Part shown: piece after piece, positions 26,767 to 35,354 of the stretch
How the letters are laid out: each line of letters begins with the position of its first letter
Position numbering within the stretch: position 1 is the stretch's first letter
NCBI GenBank assembly: GCA_029006015.1
Contig: JAQXFY010000047.1
Span: 1 to 44,438 of the forward strand
Length of the DNA stretch: 44,438 bases
From: a bacterium
GTDB lineage: Bacteria; Bacillota; Clostridia; Christensenellales; SUG1161
Reading direction: 5' to 3'
Position numbers and translations under genes: made by a program
Notes under the pieces: model-generated
The model's database searches: none
The model's input: only the letters and a program-made list of their open reading frames with translations
Told to the model about the DNA's origin: nothing

Positions 26767-27777
26767 TTACAGCGTAACCAAAAGCAGCGCAATAACGCAC
26801 AAAAGCGCCGTAATGGCGGTGTACATGGCCACAACCCGGGTTTCCGGCATGCCGGAAAGCTCAAAGTGATGATGCAGCGGCGCCATCTTAAAGATACGCT
26901 TGTGCGTCAGCTTATAATACCCCACCTGGAGCACCACGGAAAGTGCCGTGGCCGCATACATGCCGCCGATAATGGGCAGCAGCAGCATCAGGCCGGATTG
27001 GGCAAAAACCGCAACCACCGCTCCACCCAGGAACATGGAACCCGTATCGCCCATAAACACCTGGGCCGGGTAAGCGTTGACGCGCAAAAACGCCATGCAC
27101 GCGCCCGCCGCGCCGCCACAGAACGCCGCCAGGCCAACCAGCCCGCGCGCCAGCTGTTCATTATCCACCGCACGCGACAGCGCCGCGATAATCAGCGCCA
27201 TCGCCGCCATTACCACCGCCGTGACGCTGGAGGCCAGGCCATCCAGCCCATCAATCAGGTTGACGCTGTTGGTAAAGCCCACCAGCAGCACCATCATAAC
27301 GGGGATAAAGGCCCAGCCCAAATCCAGGCTGCCGCCCCAGGGCCAGTACCAAACCGTGCCCTGCGGGCTGCGGGAAATCCACCACGCCAAAAGAAAAGCC
27401 AGAACAAACTGGCCGATCAGCTTTTGCCATGCCGTCAACCCCAGCGAGCGCTTGAGCTTAACTTTAACATAATCATCCGCAAAGCCGATGGCGCCAAAGC
27501 CCAACGCGCTGATAAGGGCAACGATGGCCATGGTACCATCCGCCCAAAAGGCCGCCAGCGCACCCACCGCGGTAGCAGCCCATATCGCCAAGCCGCCCAT
27601 GGTGGGCGTTCCATTCTTTTTCAGATGGCCGCTTGGGCCGTCATCGCGGACGGTTTGCCCAAATTTCAGCCTGCGCAGCATGGGAATAAGCGCAGGGCCC
27701 AGTAAAAAGCAACATGCGTATGCGATGAGGATCGCCAGGCCAATGGGCAGCATCAGCCCCTCCAGCGATTCAAACAT
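26767..27777 (-). CDS. mraY: Phospho-N-acetylmuramoyl-pentapeptide transferase MraY
   Basis: Integral membrane enzyme of 336 aa that transfers phospho-MurNAc-pentapeptide to undecaprenyl phosphate, forming lipid I. About 10 helices are visible. Catalytic motifs are present: 'FADDYVKVKLKRSLGL' (Asp-Asp pair near 97), 'NSVNLIDGLDGLASS' (near 185), and the Mg-binding 'APLHHHFELSG' near residue 300. The ATG at 27777 has GGGGGGAGC in place. It follows murE by 35 bases with no murF between them, unlike the usual cluster. Confidence 0.96.
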   Translation of the reverse strand: MFESLEGLMLPIGLAILIAYACCFLLGPALIPMLRRLKFGQTVRDDGPSGHLKKNGTPTMGGLAIWAATAVGALAAFWADGTMAIVALISALGFGAIGFADDYVKVKLKRSLGLTAWQKLIGQFVLAFLLAWWISRSPQGTVWYWPWGGSLDLGWAFIPVMMVLLVGFTNSVNLIDGLDGLASSVTAVVMAAMALIIAALSRAVDNEQLARGLVGLAAFCGGAAGACMAFLRVNAYPAQVFMGDTGSMFLGGAVVAVFAQSGLMLLLPIIGGMYAATALSVVLQVGYYKLTHKRIFKMAPLHHHFELSGMPETRVVAMYTAITALLCVIALLLVTL

Positions 27778-27812
27778 ACGGCTCCCCCCTCGGTTCCTTT
27801 GTAATAACGCCC

Positions 27813-29261
27813 TTATTGTGCCAGGCACTCCCGAATGGTTTCCTGATCGGAAAACGGGTGCTTAACGCCCATGATATCCTGATAGGGCTCGTGCCCTTTT
27901 CCGGCAACCAGCACAACATCGTCCGGCCCGGCCCACTGAACCGCCGTTTGAATGGCAGCGCGGCGATCGGGCTGGCGGATGACCTGGGCATGGCATCCCT
28001 CCATGCCGGACAGGATCTCGTCGATGATGGCCTCCGGATCCTCCGTGCGCGGGTTATCGCTGGTGATAATGCAGGCATCGGCCATTTCCCCGGCGATGCG
28101 GCCCATGATGGGGCGCTTGCCGCGGTCCCGGTCGCCCCCACAGCCAAAGACAACCATCACCCGGCCGCGGGCAAAGCCGCGCACCGCACGCAGCACATTT
28201 TCCAGTGCATCCGGGGTATGGGCATAATCGACCAGAAAAGCCCCGCGCCCGCCGGATGGCACCACCTCCATGCGGCCGGGCACGCCCTTGGCTTGCAGCA
28301 GGCCATAGCGGATGACCGCCCAGGGCACATCCAAACACAGCGCTGCGGCTGCGGCCGCGGCCCCGTTGAGCACGCTGAATCGGCCCGGGATATGAAGCTG
28401 AACATCCACCCCGCGGCCCTGCGCTTCCAGGCGCATACCCACCCCGGTTTGCCCCAGTTCAATGTTTGTGGCGCGCACGCCGGCATCCTCCACCGTGCCA
28501 AAGGTGGTAACAGGCACCTTGAGGGTGCGGGCAAACTCCAGCAGTTTGGGATCATCCGCCCCCAGCACGGCATGCGAGCAAAAGCCGGGAACAAGCAGCT
28601 TTTTCTTGGCGTTAAAATAGGCCTCCATGCTGCCAAAATCGTTGAGATGATCCTGCGTGATGTTGGTAAACACGCCAACATCATAATGGATGCCTTCCAA
28701 TTTCCTGAAATGCAGCGCGTGGGCCGATACCTCCATCACCACCCACTGCACGCCGCTATCGGCCATACGGCGCAGCAGGCCGTGCAGTTCAAAGGGATCG
28801 GGCGTTGTCATTTCCGATTCGATGCGCGTATGCTCGATGAGCGTATAGTTGGTGCCGATCAGCCCCACGCGCTTGCCAAAGGCCTCCCCGATGGATTTAA
28901 TCAAATGGGTAACCGTGGTTTTGCCGTTGGTGCCGGTTACACCGATCATGCACATGCCGGAAGCCGGGTTGCCATAAAAATTGCCGCAGCAAAGCGCCAT
29001 CGCCGCCCGTGTGTCCGGCACGATGATCTGCACGGCCTGCCCCGTAATATCAAGCTTTCGCTCGCACAAAAGGGCGACGGCGCCGCGGTCCACCGCGGCC
29101 TGGGCAAAGGCATGCCCATCGGCCTTAAGGCCCGTCAGGCAGCAAAACAGATCCCCGGGCGCTACCCGGCGCGAATCAAATGTAATGCCGCTGATTTCAG
29201 GGTTTGCGCTTCCGCATTTTTGCGTGTGGTGAACCCCATACAAAAGCGCGTTCAGTTTCAT
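27813..29261 (-). CDS. murE: UDP-MurNAc-tripeptide synthetase (meso-diaminopimelate adding)
   Basis: Cytoplasmic Mur ligase of 482 aa that adds the third amino acid of the stem peptide. The P-loop GTNGKTT starts at residue 110, 'NITQDHLNDFG' near 200, and 'VDYAHTPDALENVL' near 345. The specificity loop reads DNPR (402-405, in 'SDNPRTEDP'), the form that selects meso-diaminopimelate rather than lysine. The start was set at ATG 29261, six bases after AGGGGG; earlier ATGs overlap that site. It starts 14 bases after the PBP stop. Confidence 0.96.
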   Translation of the reverse strand: MKLNALLYGVHHTQKCGSANPEISGITFDSRRVAPGDLFCCLTGLKADGHAFAQAAVDRGAVALLCERKLDITGQAVQIIVPDTRAAMALCCGNFYGNPASGMCMIGVTGTNGKTTVTHLIKSIGEAFGKRVGLIGTNYTLIEHTRIESEMTTPDPFELHGLLRRMADSGVQWVVMEVSAHALHFRKLEGIHYDVGVFTNITQDHLNDFGSMEAYFNAKKKLLVPGFCSHAVLGADDPKLLEFARTLKVPVTTFGTVEDAGVRATNIELGQTGVGMRLEAQGRGVDVQLHIPGRFSVLNGAAAAAAALCLDVPWAVIRYGLLQAKGVPGRMEVVPSGGRGAFLVDYAHTPDALENVLRAVRGFARGRVMVVFGCGGDRDRGKRPIMGRIAGEMADACIITSDNPRTEDPEAIIDEILSGMEGCHAQVIRQPDRRAAIQTAVQWAGPDDVVLVAGKGHEPYQDIMGVKHPFSDQETIRECLAQ

Positions 29262-29275
29262 AGCCATCCCCCTCA

Positions 29276-31417
29276 TCATTCGCTAAAGGTTACGATAACA
29301 TCCTGCCCCGTTGCCGACTGGGTGCCGGCCGCCGGGTTTTGGGAAACGGCCACGCCGCTTCCGCCCTGTATTTTCAGGTTAAGCCCATACGCACTCAGCC
29401 GGCTGAGGGCTTCGGGTATGCTCAGGCCGGTTACATCGGGCACCTCAACCGGCTGGCCCTCATCCTCGGCAAAGGGCTGATCGGTAACCGCCGTTACCGT
29501 CATGCCCGTATAAATCTCCTCCTCCGCGGCGGGGAACTGGCTAACCACGGTGCCGTCGCCCGTCAGGATGGCGTTAAGGCCGGCCTTGGCCAGTTCTTCA
29601 TCCGCCTGTTCGGCACTCATCCCCACCACATTGGGCACTTTAACGGTTTTAAGCACATCTTCTTCACCGGCCAGCGCATCCTTGGGCACTTTGTAATAAT
29701 TAAGCACGTTGGCAATGATCTTGCCCGCATAGGGGGCTGCGACCACGCTGCCGAAATCCACCGCGGTTTCGGGCTGGTTGACCAGCATCAGCACGGCAAA
29801 GCGCGGGTTATCCGCCGGGGCAAACCCGATGAAGGAGGATACATGCTTGCCCTGAACCAGCGCACCGTCTTTAAAAATCTGGGAAGTACCGGTTTTGCCG
29901 CCCACGCGGTAACCCGGCACATAGGCGCCCTTGATACCGTCGCGCACGGTAAACTCCAAAATCTCGCGCATGATGGCGGAAGTCGCCTCGCTGATAATGC
30001 GCTCCCCCTGCAAGGGGGTAAAATCCTGGATGACGTTGCCATCGCTGTCCTTAAGGCTTTGTACAAAATGGGGCGTCACCTTGGTGCCCCCATTGACAAC
30101 CGCGCTAAAGGCCGAGATAAGCTGGATGGGGGTTACCGAAATGGACTGGCCAAAGCCCATGCAGGCCAAATCGACATTTTGCACATATTGGACGGGGGTG
30201 ACGATGCCCTTGGCCTCGCCATAAAAATCGATCCCGGTATTTTGCCCAAAACCAAATTTTTCCAGGTAGGAATAAAAGCGCTCCTTGCCCAGCCGCAGGG
30301 CCAGGTCGATAAACACCGGGTTACAGGAGTTGCGCACGGCCTGCATCAGCGTTTGCGTGCCATGGGCGCCGGTGCGTTTCCAGCAGTGGATTTTAACGCC
30401 ATCTATGGTACGCCCGCCGCTGCAGGTAAAGGTGGAATCCGCCGTTACCACGCCTTCCTCCAGGGCGGAGGCCGTTGTGATAACCTTGAAGGTGGAACCC
30501 GGATCATACACATCCTGGATCATCGGGTTGCGGGACAGCGATTGCAGCAGCGCAATATCATTGCGCGGCACATTGTTTAGATCCATCGTCGGCCCGCCCG
30601 CCATGGCCAGCACGGCGCCGGTGTTGACATCCATAACGATGCATCCGGCAAACTGGGGGGTGTATTGCTCCATCACCTCGGCAACGGCCTGCTCGGCAAA
30701 GTGCTGGATGATGCTGTCGATGGTCAGCGTGGCATCCAATCCGGGCACCGGGGGCACATAATTTTCAACGGCATAGGGCAATTCCTCGCCGGTGATGGTG
30801 GTTTCGGTTTCCATGCGCCCGGGCTCGCCCTTTAAATATTTTTCGTAATAAGCTTCCAGGCCCTCCTGCCCCACGCCGTCGATGGTAACATACCCCAGCA
30901 CGCGCGAAAGCATCGTATTTTCGGGATAGACGCGCTTGCGGTCGGCCGTAAAGGCGACGCCCCTGAGTTTGAGCGCGCGCACCTTGTCGGCTTCCTCCTG
31001 CGTGATCTGGCGTTTTAAAAGCACCTCATATGCGCTGCGCGTGGCACGCTGCAAAATGACATCGCGCTCCACCCCGATGATGGGGGCCAGGGAATCGGCG
31101 ATGACATCGGCATTGCCGGCTTTTTCGATTTCCCGCGGATGCAGCACAAGCGCCTCGCAGGCAACGGATTGGGCCAAAAGCTCCCCGTTGACATCGCGAA
31201 TGGCGCCGCGCCAGGGCGTAATGATAAGCTCGCGCGTCCACTGATCCTGCGCCTTGGCCTGCAGCCAATCGCTTTTATACAACTGCAAATACGCCAGCCG
31301 CCCGATTAATAGCAGAAAAAGCGCACCCACTATGCCCAGCAGCCAGGTGATACGCTTTTGTGTGCGAATATCCGGTAATTGCAGCGCAATGGAGCGCCTG
31401 CGGGTTTTATGCTTCAC
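29276..31417 (-). CDS. spoVD: Class B penicillin-binding protein with PASTA domains (SpoVD / FtsI-like)
   Basis: Septal peptidoglycan transpeptidase of 713 aa, anchored by one N-terminal helix (about 24-41). After the dimerisation domain the transpeptidase has all three active-site motifs: STFK (Ser308, Lys311), SCN (364-366) and KTG (508-510). Two PASTA domains follow at about 593-646 and 658-713 ('VPNVVGMSAEQADEELAKAGL', 'VPDVTGLSIPEALSRLSAYGL'). The start is GTG at 31417: GCGGAGG lies eight bases upstream inside ftsL, and the start overlaps the ftsL stop as GTGA. A longer frame to 31450 lacks this. It could be FtsI/PBP2X or the sporulation paralogue SpoVD; only one copy is in the window. 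Confidence 0.93.
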   Translation of the reverse strand: MKHKTRRRSIALQLPDIRTQKRITWLLGIVGALFLLLIGRLAYLQLYKSDWLQAKAQDQWTRELIITPWRGAIRDVNGELLAQSVACEALVLHPREIEKAGNADVIADSLAPIIGVERDVILQRATRSAYEVLLKRQITQEEADKVRALKLRGVAFTADRKRVYPENTMLSRVLGYVTIDGVGQEGLEAYYEKYLKGEPGRMETETTITGEELPYAVENYVPPVPGLDATLTIDSIIQHFAEQAVAEVMEQYTPQFAGCIVMDVNTGAVLAMAGGPTMDLNNVPRNDIALLQSLSRNPMIQDVYDPGSTFKVITTASALEEGVVTADSTFTCSGGRTIDGVKIHCWKRTGAHGTQTLMQAVRNSCNPVFIDLALRLGKERFYSYLEKFGFGQNTGIDFYGEAKGIVTPVQYVQNVDLACMGFGQSISVTPIQLISAFSAVVNGGTKVTPHFVQSLKDSDGNVIQDFTPLQGERIISEATSAIMREILEFTVRDGIKGAYVPGYRVGGKTGTSQIFKDGALVQGKHVSSFIGFAPADNPRFAVLMLVNQPETAVDFGSVVAAPYAGKIIANVLNYYKVPKDALAGEEDVLKTVKVPNVVGMSAEQADEELAKAGLNAILTGDGTVVSQFPAAEEEIYTGMTVTAVTDQPFAEDEGQPVEVPDVTGLSIPEALSRLSAYGLNLKIQGGSGVAVSQNPAAGTQSATGQDVIVTFSE

Positions 31418-32007
31418 CCAAACAACCTCCGCATAATCTGAGTCCACCATGATGCATCCTGCCCAGCATCGATAACATCGCCAGGTGTGCCCGGCTGCTC
31501 ATCCATAACGGGGGCCTGAGGGGCATTTTCCACCACGCACAGCTGATCCTGCGTCGGGTTCTGAAGGCCCAATTCCTGCGCCTTATTCAGAACCATGCCC
31601 AGATCCTGCGCCGAGGCCAGTTCCGTCAGCAGGCGGGTCTGCTCCTCATTCAGGGTCTCGATGTTGGCTTTCATGCACTGGATCTCATAATTTTGCTGCG
31701 AAATCATGGCGTAGCGCCCAATGACCAACGCCGCCAGCGCAAACGCCGCGCCCATGATCGCAAAGCGCCCCAATATCTGCGCGAAGGATAACCGCGGCAT
31801 CCGGACAGCCAGCGTGCGCGTGTGGATATCCGTGTGCGGGGCGCGCGGCTGCGGTTTGGGCTGCTGAGGAGCCTGCTGAGGCCTGCGCGGTTGCCTGGCA
31901 GGCGGTGCAGGCTGATATGCCGGGGCCAGTGCATTGGCGCCCCGGGTCATCGAAGACGAACTTGTCCCGCGGCGCACCGCCTTGGGCTGGATATTGGATG
32001 CACTCAC
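31414..32007 (-). CDS. ftsL: FtsL-like septum formation protein
   Basis: Small bitopic protein of 197 aa at the exact ftsL position (between rsmH and the class B PBP). A long cytoplasmic N terminus (about 1-75) is rich in Pro, Gln and Arg ('PAPPARQPRRPQQAPQQPKP'). One transmembrane helix (about 80-97) is followed by a leucine-zipper-like coiled coil ('IETLNEEQTRLLTELASAQDLGMVLNKAQELGL') and a short acidic tail. It should pair with FtsQ/DivIB. The cytoplasmic part is longer than in most FtsL proteins. The start is GTG at 32007 with GAGGAA six bases upstream; the stop overlaps the PBP start by 4 bases. Confidence 0.85.
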   Translation of the reverse strand: MSASNIQPKAVRRGTSSSSMTRGANALAPAYQPAPPARQPRRPQQAPQQPKPQPRAPHTDIHTRTLAVRMPRLSFAQILGRFAIMGAAFALAALVIGRYAMISQQNYEIQCMKANIETLNEEQTRLLTELASAQDLGMVLNKAQELGLQNPTQDQLCVVENAPQAPVMDEQPGTPGDVIDAGQDASWWTQIMRRLFG

Positions 32008-32035
32008 AGGCTATTCCTCGCTTTCCGGAAGTATT

Positions 32036-32974
32036 CTATCGGCGGCGGGCCGTCCTTAGGCGGGCGCTCCGGCTTCTGGGGTTTTGGTCCAACTCCTGCG
32101 CCGAAGCGGTAACGCTTTTTTCCGGCCGGTAAATGACAGGTTTTTTGCCGCATACACACACCGGCGCTTCACGCGGGCAGGTGCACGGATCGGCCAGGCG
32201 CTGGAAGGTACGCTTGGCGATGCGATCCTCCAGCGAATGGAAGGTAATAACCACCAGCACCCCGCCGGGTTTTAAACACCCAACCAGGCCCTCCAGGGCC
32301 TCCCCCAGGCCATCAAGCTCTCCATTTACCTCGATACGCACGGCCTGGAACAGGCGGCGTGCCGGATGCTGGTCGGCCTCGCGCGCCGGCCTGGGAATGG
32401 CAGCGCGGGCAATATCCGCCAATTGGCGTGTGGTGGCGATGGGGCTTTTTCCCCTTTCGGCCACGATACGCTGGGCCATGCGGCGGGCAAAGCGTTCCTC
32501 CCCATATTCGCGAAGGATGCGCTCCAGCTGCTGGGCGCTGTAGCCGTTAACCACATCATAAGCGCTCAACGCCTGGCGCCTGTCCATGCGCATATCCAGC
32601 GGCGCGTCCTGCTGGTAGCTGAACCCGCGGGCCGCATCATCCAGCTGGGGGCTGGAAACGCCAAGATCCACCAGCGCGCCATCCAACGGCCCAATGCCGT
32701 TTTCCTCCAGCAGACGCGGGGCCTCAAAAAAGTTGCCCCTGATCAAGTGGTATGCAGCCCCGGTGGCTTTCAGCCTTTCATCGGCCGCAGCCAGGGCGGC
32801 ATCATCCCGATCGATGCCCACCAAAAGCCCGCCGGGCGCAATGGCCTTGGCCAGGCGGCTGGCATGCCCCGCTCCCCCTACCGTGCCATCCAGGATCACC
32901 TGGCCTGGCTGTGGGGCGAGGGCTGACAGCACGCCCTCCATCAAAACCGGAATGTGAAAAAAATCAGATGCCAT
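32036..32974 (-). CDS. rsmH: 16S rRNA (cytosine1402-N4)-methyltransferase RsmH / MraW
   Basis: SAM-dependent enzyme of 312 aa that methylates C1402 in the ribosomal P site. The opening 'HIPVLMEGVLSALAPQPGQVILDGTVGGAGHA' contains the SAM-binding glycine loop. 'DGALVDLGVSSPQLDDAARGFSYQQDAPLDMRMD' and 'VVITFHSLEDRIAKRTF' are family signatures, and two CxC pairs near the C terminus are typical. The ATG at 32974 overlaps the mraZ end by 11 bases, so translation is probably coupled. It precedes ftsL by 28 bases. Confidence 0.96.
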   Translation of the reverse strand: MASDFFHIPVLMEGVLSALAPQPGQVILDGTVGGAGHASRLAKAIAPGGLLVGIDRDDAALAAADERLKATGAAYHLIRGNFFEAPRLLEENGIGPLDGALVDLGVSSPQLDDAARGFSYQQDAPLDMRMDRRQALSAYDVVNGYSAQQLERILREYGEERFARRMAQRIVAERGKSPIATTRQLADIARAAIPRPAREADQHPARRLFQAVRIEVNGELDGLGEALEGLVGCLKPGGVLVVITFHSLEDRIAKRTFQRLADPCTCPREAPVCVCGKKPVIYRPEKSVTASAQELDQNPRSRSARLRTARRR

Positions 32975-33419
32975 GTTCAGCCGCCGCCGGCAGGATATCG
33001 GTGGAGAAATTCTCCTCGATTTCGCACGAATGCTTGTGCCAGGCTTCGGCATCCCAAATTTCCACCTGGTTGAGCATGCCGATCATGACGACATCGCGCG
33101 AAAGATTGGCAAACTGCCGCAGCTCCGCCGGAAGCAGCACACGGCCCTGCTTATCCGTTTCGCACTCGTACGAACCGGAATACAACCGGCGCATGTAATC
33201 CCGCAGCTTACCGCTGGTGGTGGGAAGCTGGGCGAGTTTCTCGCTCATCGCGTCCATTTCCTCCAGCGACATGGCCACCAGGCACTGCGCATCGTTGCCC
33301 TGCGTGATGATGAAATGCTCCCCCAACCGCTCCCGAAAGCGTGCCGGCATAAACACACGGCCCTTGGGATCGAGCGTGTAGTTATATTTGCCGGTTAAGC
33401 TGGTAAAGGGGCGCGGCAC
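32964..33419 (-). CDS. mraZ: Transcriptional regulator MraZ
   Basis: DNA-binding protein of 151 aa that represses its own dcw operon in studied species. It has two AbrB-like repeats, each with the family core: 'YNYTLDPKGRVFMPARFRE' and 'ECETDKQGRVLLPAELRQF'. I chose GTG at 33419 because AGGTGGTGA lies six bases upstream; the frame stays open to GTG 33431, which has no ribosome site. The C-terminal extension after about residue 130 is short and acidic. First gene of the division cluster, behind a clear sigma-A promoter. Confidence 0.93.
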   Translation of the reverse strand: MPRPFTSLTGKYNYTLDPKGRVFMPARFRERLGEHFIITQGNDAQCLVAMSLEEMDAMSEKLAQLPTTSGKLRDYMRRLYSGSYECETDKQGRVLLPAELRQFANLSRDVVMIGMLNQVEIWDAEAWHKHSCEIEENFSTDILPAAAEHGI

Positions 33420-33476
33420 GGGGTTCACCACCTGAAAATGGAATAAAAGGGTACAGGAATCTCATCCTGCTGTTCC

Positions 33477-33505
33477 ACTATACACCACTAGCATGGGATT
33501 TGCAA
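33477..33505 (-). promoter_or_regulatory. Sigma-A promoter of the mraZ - ftsQ operon
   Basis: On the minus strand TTGCAA (33500-33505), a 17-base spacer, then TATAGT (33477-33482), about 58 bases before the mraZ start. Confidence 0.72.
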
Positions 33506-33522
33506 CCCTTTTTCCCCACTTT
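33506..33522 (-). promoter_or_regulatory. Candidate MraZ-binding repeats
   Basis: Immediately upstream of the -35, the minus strand reads AAAGTGGGGAAAAAGGG. G-triplets in an AAAGTGGG / TGGG context recall the direct repeats bound by MraZ elsewhere. Only one good copy plus a partial one is seen. Confidence 0.35.
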
Positions 33523-33560
33523 CTATGCACAATGCACCCCCATTCATCCCCAAGGGCAGC

Positions 33561-33592
33561 AAAAAAGCCGGAGCCCTTTCGGGCCCCGGCTT
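33561..33592 (-). terminator. Terminator of the metallophosphoesterase gene
   Basis: GC-rich stem AAGCCGGnGCCC / GGGCnCCGGCTT with a TTTC-type loop, followed on the minus strand by TTTTTT. It lies about 20 bases after the gene's stop. Confidence 0.87.
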
Positions 33593-33613
33593 CGGCGTGC
33601 CAAATCAACTATT

Positions 33614-34306
33614 CTAAAAGATTTCTGCCAGCGTAAAATGCAGATAATCGCAGGAAACAAGGCGGTAGGTGCAGCCATTGCGCTCGCCTTCAAAGGCCAG
33701 CGCACTTCCCGGCCCATGCAGATGGCCGTACAGCACCTGGCGCACGCCATATTCGGCAAAAAGCTCGGTAAAGACGGAGGCATCCTGCCGGTCGTTAAAA
33801 GGCGGAAAGTGCATCATAACCAGGGGGGATTTATCGGGGAACCTGCGTGCGGCATCTTTAAGCGACAGGCGCATGCGCTCCCCTTCCCGGCGGTAGATGC
33901 GCTCGTCATCGGCGGTATAATCCGATTTCCCCGGGCAGCTCCACCCGCGGCTGCCGCAGATCACCCAATCGCCCAGTGCAATGGCATCGTTTTGCAGGGC
34001 ATAGCCCTGCTTGCCCAGTGCCTCGCGCACCCGGGTAACGCTGCCCCACCAGTAATCATGGTTGCCCCGCAGCAGCACTTTATACCCCGGCAGCTCCCGG
34101 ATGGCATTAAGATCCTCCCGTGCCTGATCCATGGTCATCGCCCAGCTGATATCACCCGGGATCAAAACAGCATCGTCCTGTCCCACTTTTCCCCACCAGT
34201 CGGCTTTGATTTTTTCCCAATGATCGCCCCAATGCAGGCCAAACATATCCATATCTTTGCCCTGCCCGCCCGGCAGATGCAAATCGCTAATGGCAAAAAG
34301 CCGCAC
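33614..34306 (-). CDS. Calcineurin-like metallophosphoesterase (COG1768 type)
   Basis: Cytoplasmic phosphohydrolase of 230 aa with the complete dinuclear-metal signature: 'ISDLHLPGG' (Asp8, His10), 'GDISWAM' (Asp52), 'RGNHDYWW' (Asn82, His83, Asp84), 'MMHFPPF' and 'YGHLHGPG'. The segment 'DMDMFGLHWGDHWEKIKADW' after the first motif is typical of the COG1768 group, whose substrate is unknown. The start is GTG at 34306, six bases after AAGGGGG; the longer frame runs through the upstream gene's terminator and is rejected. It has its own terminator. Confidence 0.88.
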   Translation of the reverse strand: MRLFAISDLHLPGGQGKDMDMFGLHWGDHWEKIKADWWGKVGQDDAVLIPGDISWAMTMDQAREDLNAIRELPGYKVLLRGNHDYWWGSVTRVREALGKQGYALQNDAIALGDWVICGSRGWSCPGKSDYTADDERIYRREGERMRLSLKDAARRFPDKSPLVMMHFPPFNDRQDASVFTELFAEYGVRQVLYGHLHGPGSALAFEGERNGCTYRLVSCDYLHFTLAEIF

Positions 34307-34332
34307 GCCTATCCCCCTTTCTTCCTTTTTTA

Positions 34333-34364
34333 GAAAAAGCCCCGGCGCCTGGAGGCACCGGGGC
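34333..34364 (-). terminator. Terminator of the zinc-ribbon protein gene
   Basis: Stem GCCCCGG-GCCT / AGGC-CCGGGGC with one mismatch, followed on the minus strand by TTTTTC. It lies 11 bases after the stop. Confidence 0.83.
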
Positions 34365-34374
34365 ATAACGCCGG

Positions 34375-34797
34375 TTACTGAGCGCGCTCATCGAGGGGCA
34401 GGTCTTCCTCATCCTCGTCCTCGAGCTCATCCTCGCCATCCATGGGCATGGGAACCTCCATGGGTTCATCGACGACATCCACTTCATCCTCGTCGATCTC
34501 TTCCTGTTCATCCTCTACGGGAATAAACCCATCCTCGTCTTCCTCATCGGGCTCCACATCATCCTGGGGCTCCGATACCACGGCCGCAACCGCGGAGGCC
34601 TTGCCCAGCGCCTCCCGCAGGCAGATACGGCATAAATCCTCGCCCGGCATGGCGGGGCGCTGGCCGCATTCAATGCATAGCTCGGGCGTTTCTTCCCATC
34701 CGCCCCCACCTTTTAGATCGCGCTTGCAGACATCGCAATACTTTTCGCCTTCCGGCATATAGTTAAGTTCGCACCGGGGGCATTTGACCAGTTTCAT
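34375..34797 (-). CDS. Zinc-ribbon protein with long acidic tail
   Basis: Protein of 140 aa in two parts. Residues 1-62 hold two treble-clef or ribbon-like zinc sites: 'CPRC'...'CDVC' (6-24) and 'CIEC'...'CRIC' (41-59). After a short Ala/Val linker, residues about 75-140 are almost entirely Asp and Glu ('DDVEPDEEDEDGF', 'DEQEEIDEDEVDVVDEP'), which predicts a disordered, strongly negative tail. This layout suggests binding to basic proteins or RNA-protein complexes, but there is no family evidence for a function. The ATG has AAAGGAG upstream. A perfect inverted repeat lies in the upstream region. Confidence 0.75.
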   Translation of the reverse strand: MKLVKCPRCELNYMPEGEKYCDVCKRDLKGGGGWEETPELCIECGQRPAMPGEDLCRICLREALGKASAVAAVVSEPQDDVEPDEEDEDGFIPVEDEQEEIDEDEVDVVDEPMEVPMPMDGEDELEDEDEEDLPLDERAQ

Positions 34798-34819
34798 CTA
34801 TGTCCACTCCTTTGGCATG

Positions 34820-34837
34820 GATAAGCTTTAGCTTATC
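34820..34837. repeat. Perfect inverted repeat upstream of the zinc-ribbon gene
   Basis: GATAAGCT-TT-AGCTTATC, 8-base arms with a 2-base centre, 22 bases before the gene's start codon. It could be an operator or an mRNA hairpin. Confidence 0.45.
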
Positions 34838-34935
34838 ACAGGCATGCTATGCATGGCCCGATGAAATCGCCAGAGCATGCTGGTTTTCACCGCGCTAAGA
34901 GGATGGGACCGGGCAGCGCCCGCCCAAGCCACACG

Positions 34936-35283
34936 TTAGGCTTTATCCACCGTAATCATGGCAAAGAAGGTTAAATCCCCCTGGCCATTGTTGGCGATGG
35001 CATGCGCGCCATCCTGGCAGATCAGCGTATCGCCGGCATGCAGCTCCACCTGGCGGCCATCGTCGCTGGCCAGCGCGCTGCCGGATAAAATAAAGAAGGT
35101 TTCCGCTTCCCCATCATGACGGTGCTCGCCAATGGAGCAGCCGGGCCCCAGCGTCAGCTTGGCCATCAGGCGGACATTCCGGGGCAGGCCCTGCCGGGTG
35201 ATATGCTCGATAACCGCATCGCCCTGGCCGCCGCGCATGTTTGTGCGGATTTCCTTTTCCCACTGTGTGGCTGTATAAACCAT
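34936..35283 (-). CDS. Small cupin-domain protein
   Basis: Single-domain cupin of 115 aa. Cupin motif 1 is 'GEHRHDGEAETFFILSG' (His-x-His and Glu metal ligands near residues 53-60), and motif 2 lies in 'GDTLICQDGAHAIANNG' near residues 84-100. Such proteins bind a divalent metal and often act on sugars or small ligands; the specific role is unknown. The ATG has GCGGGG at a good distance. It lies 71 bases downstream of coaX on the same strand. Confidence 0.85.
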   Translation of the reverse strand: MVYTATQWEKEIRTNMRGGQGDAVIEHITRQGLPRNVRLMAKLTLGPGCSIGEHRHDGEAETFFILSGSALASDDGRQVELHAGDTLICQDGAHAIANNGQGDLTFFAMITVDKA

Positions 35284-35354
35284 TTTTGTCCCCGCTTTCC
35301 GTTTATATTAAGCCCTTAAAGGGCCCCCGGTATGGGAAAATCCCCACCCGGCTC

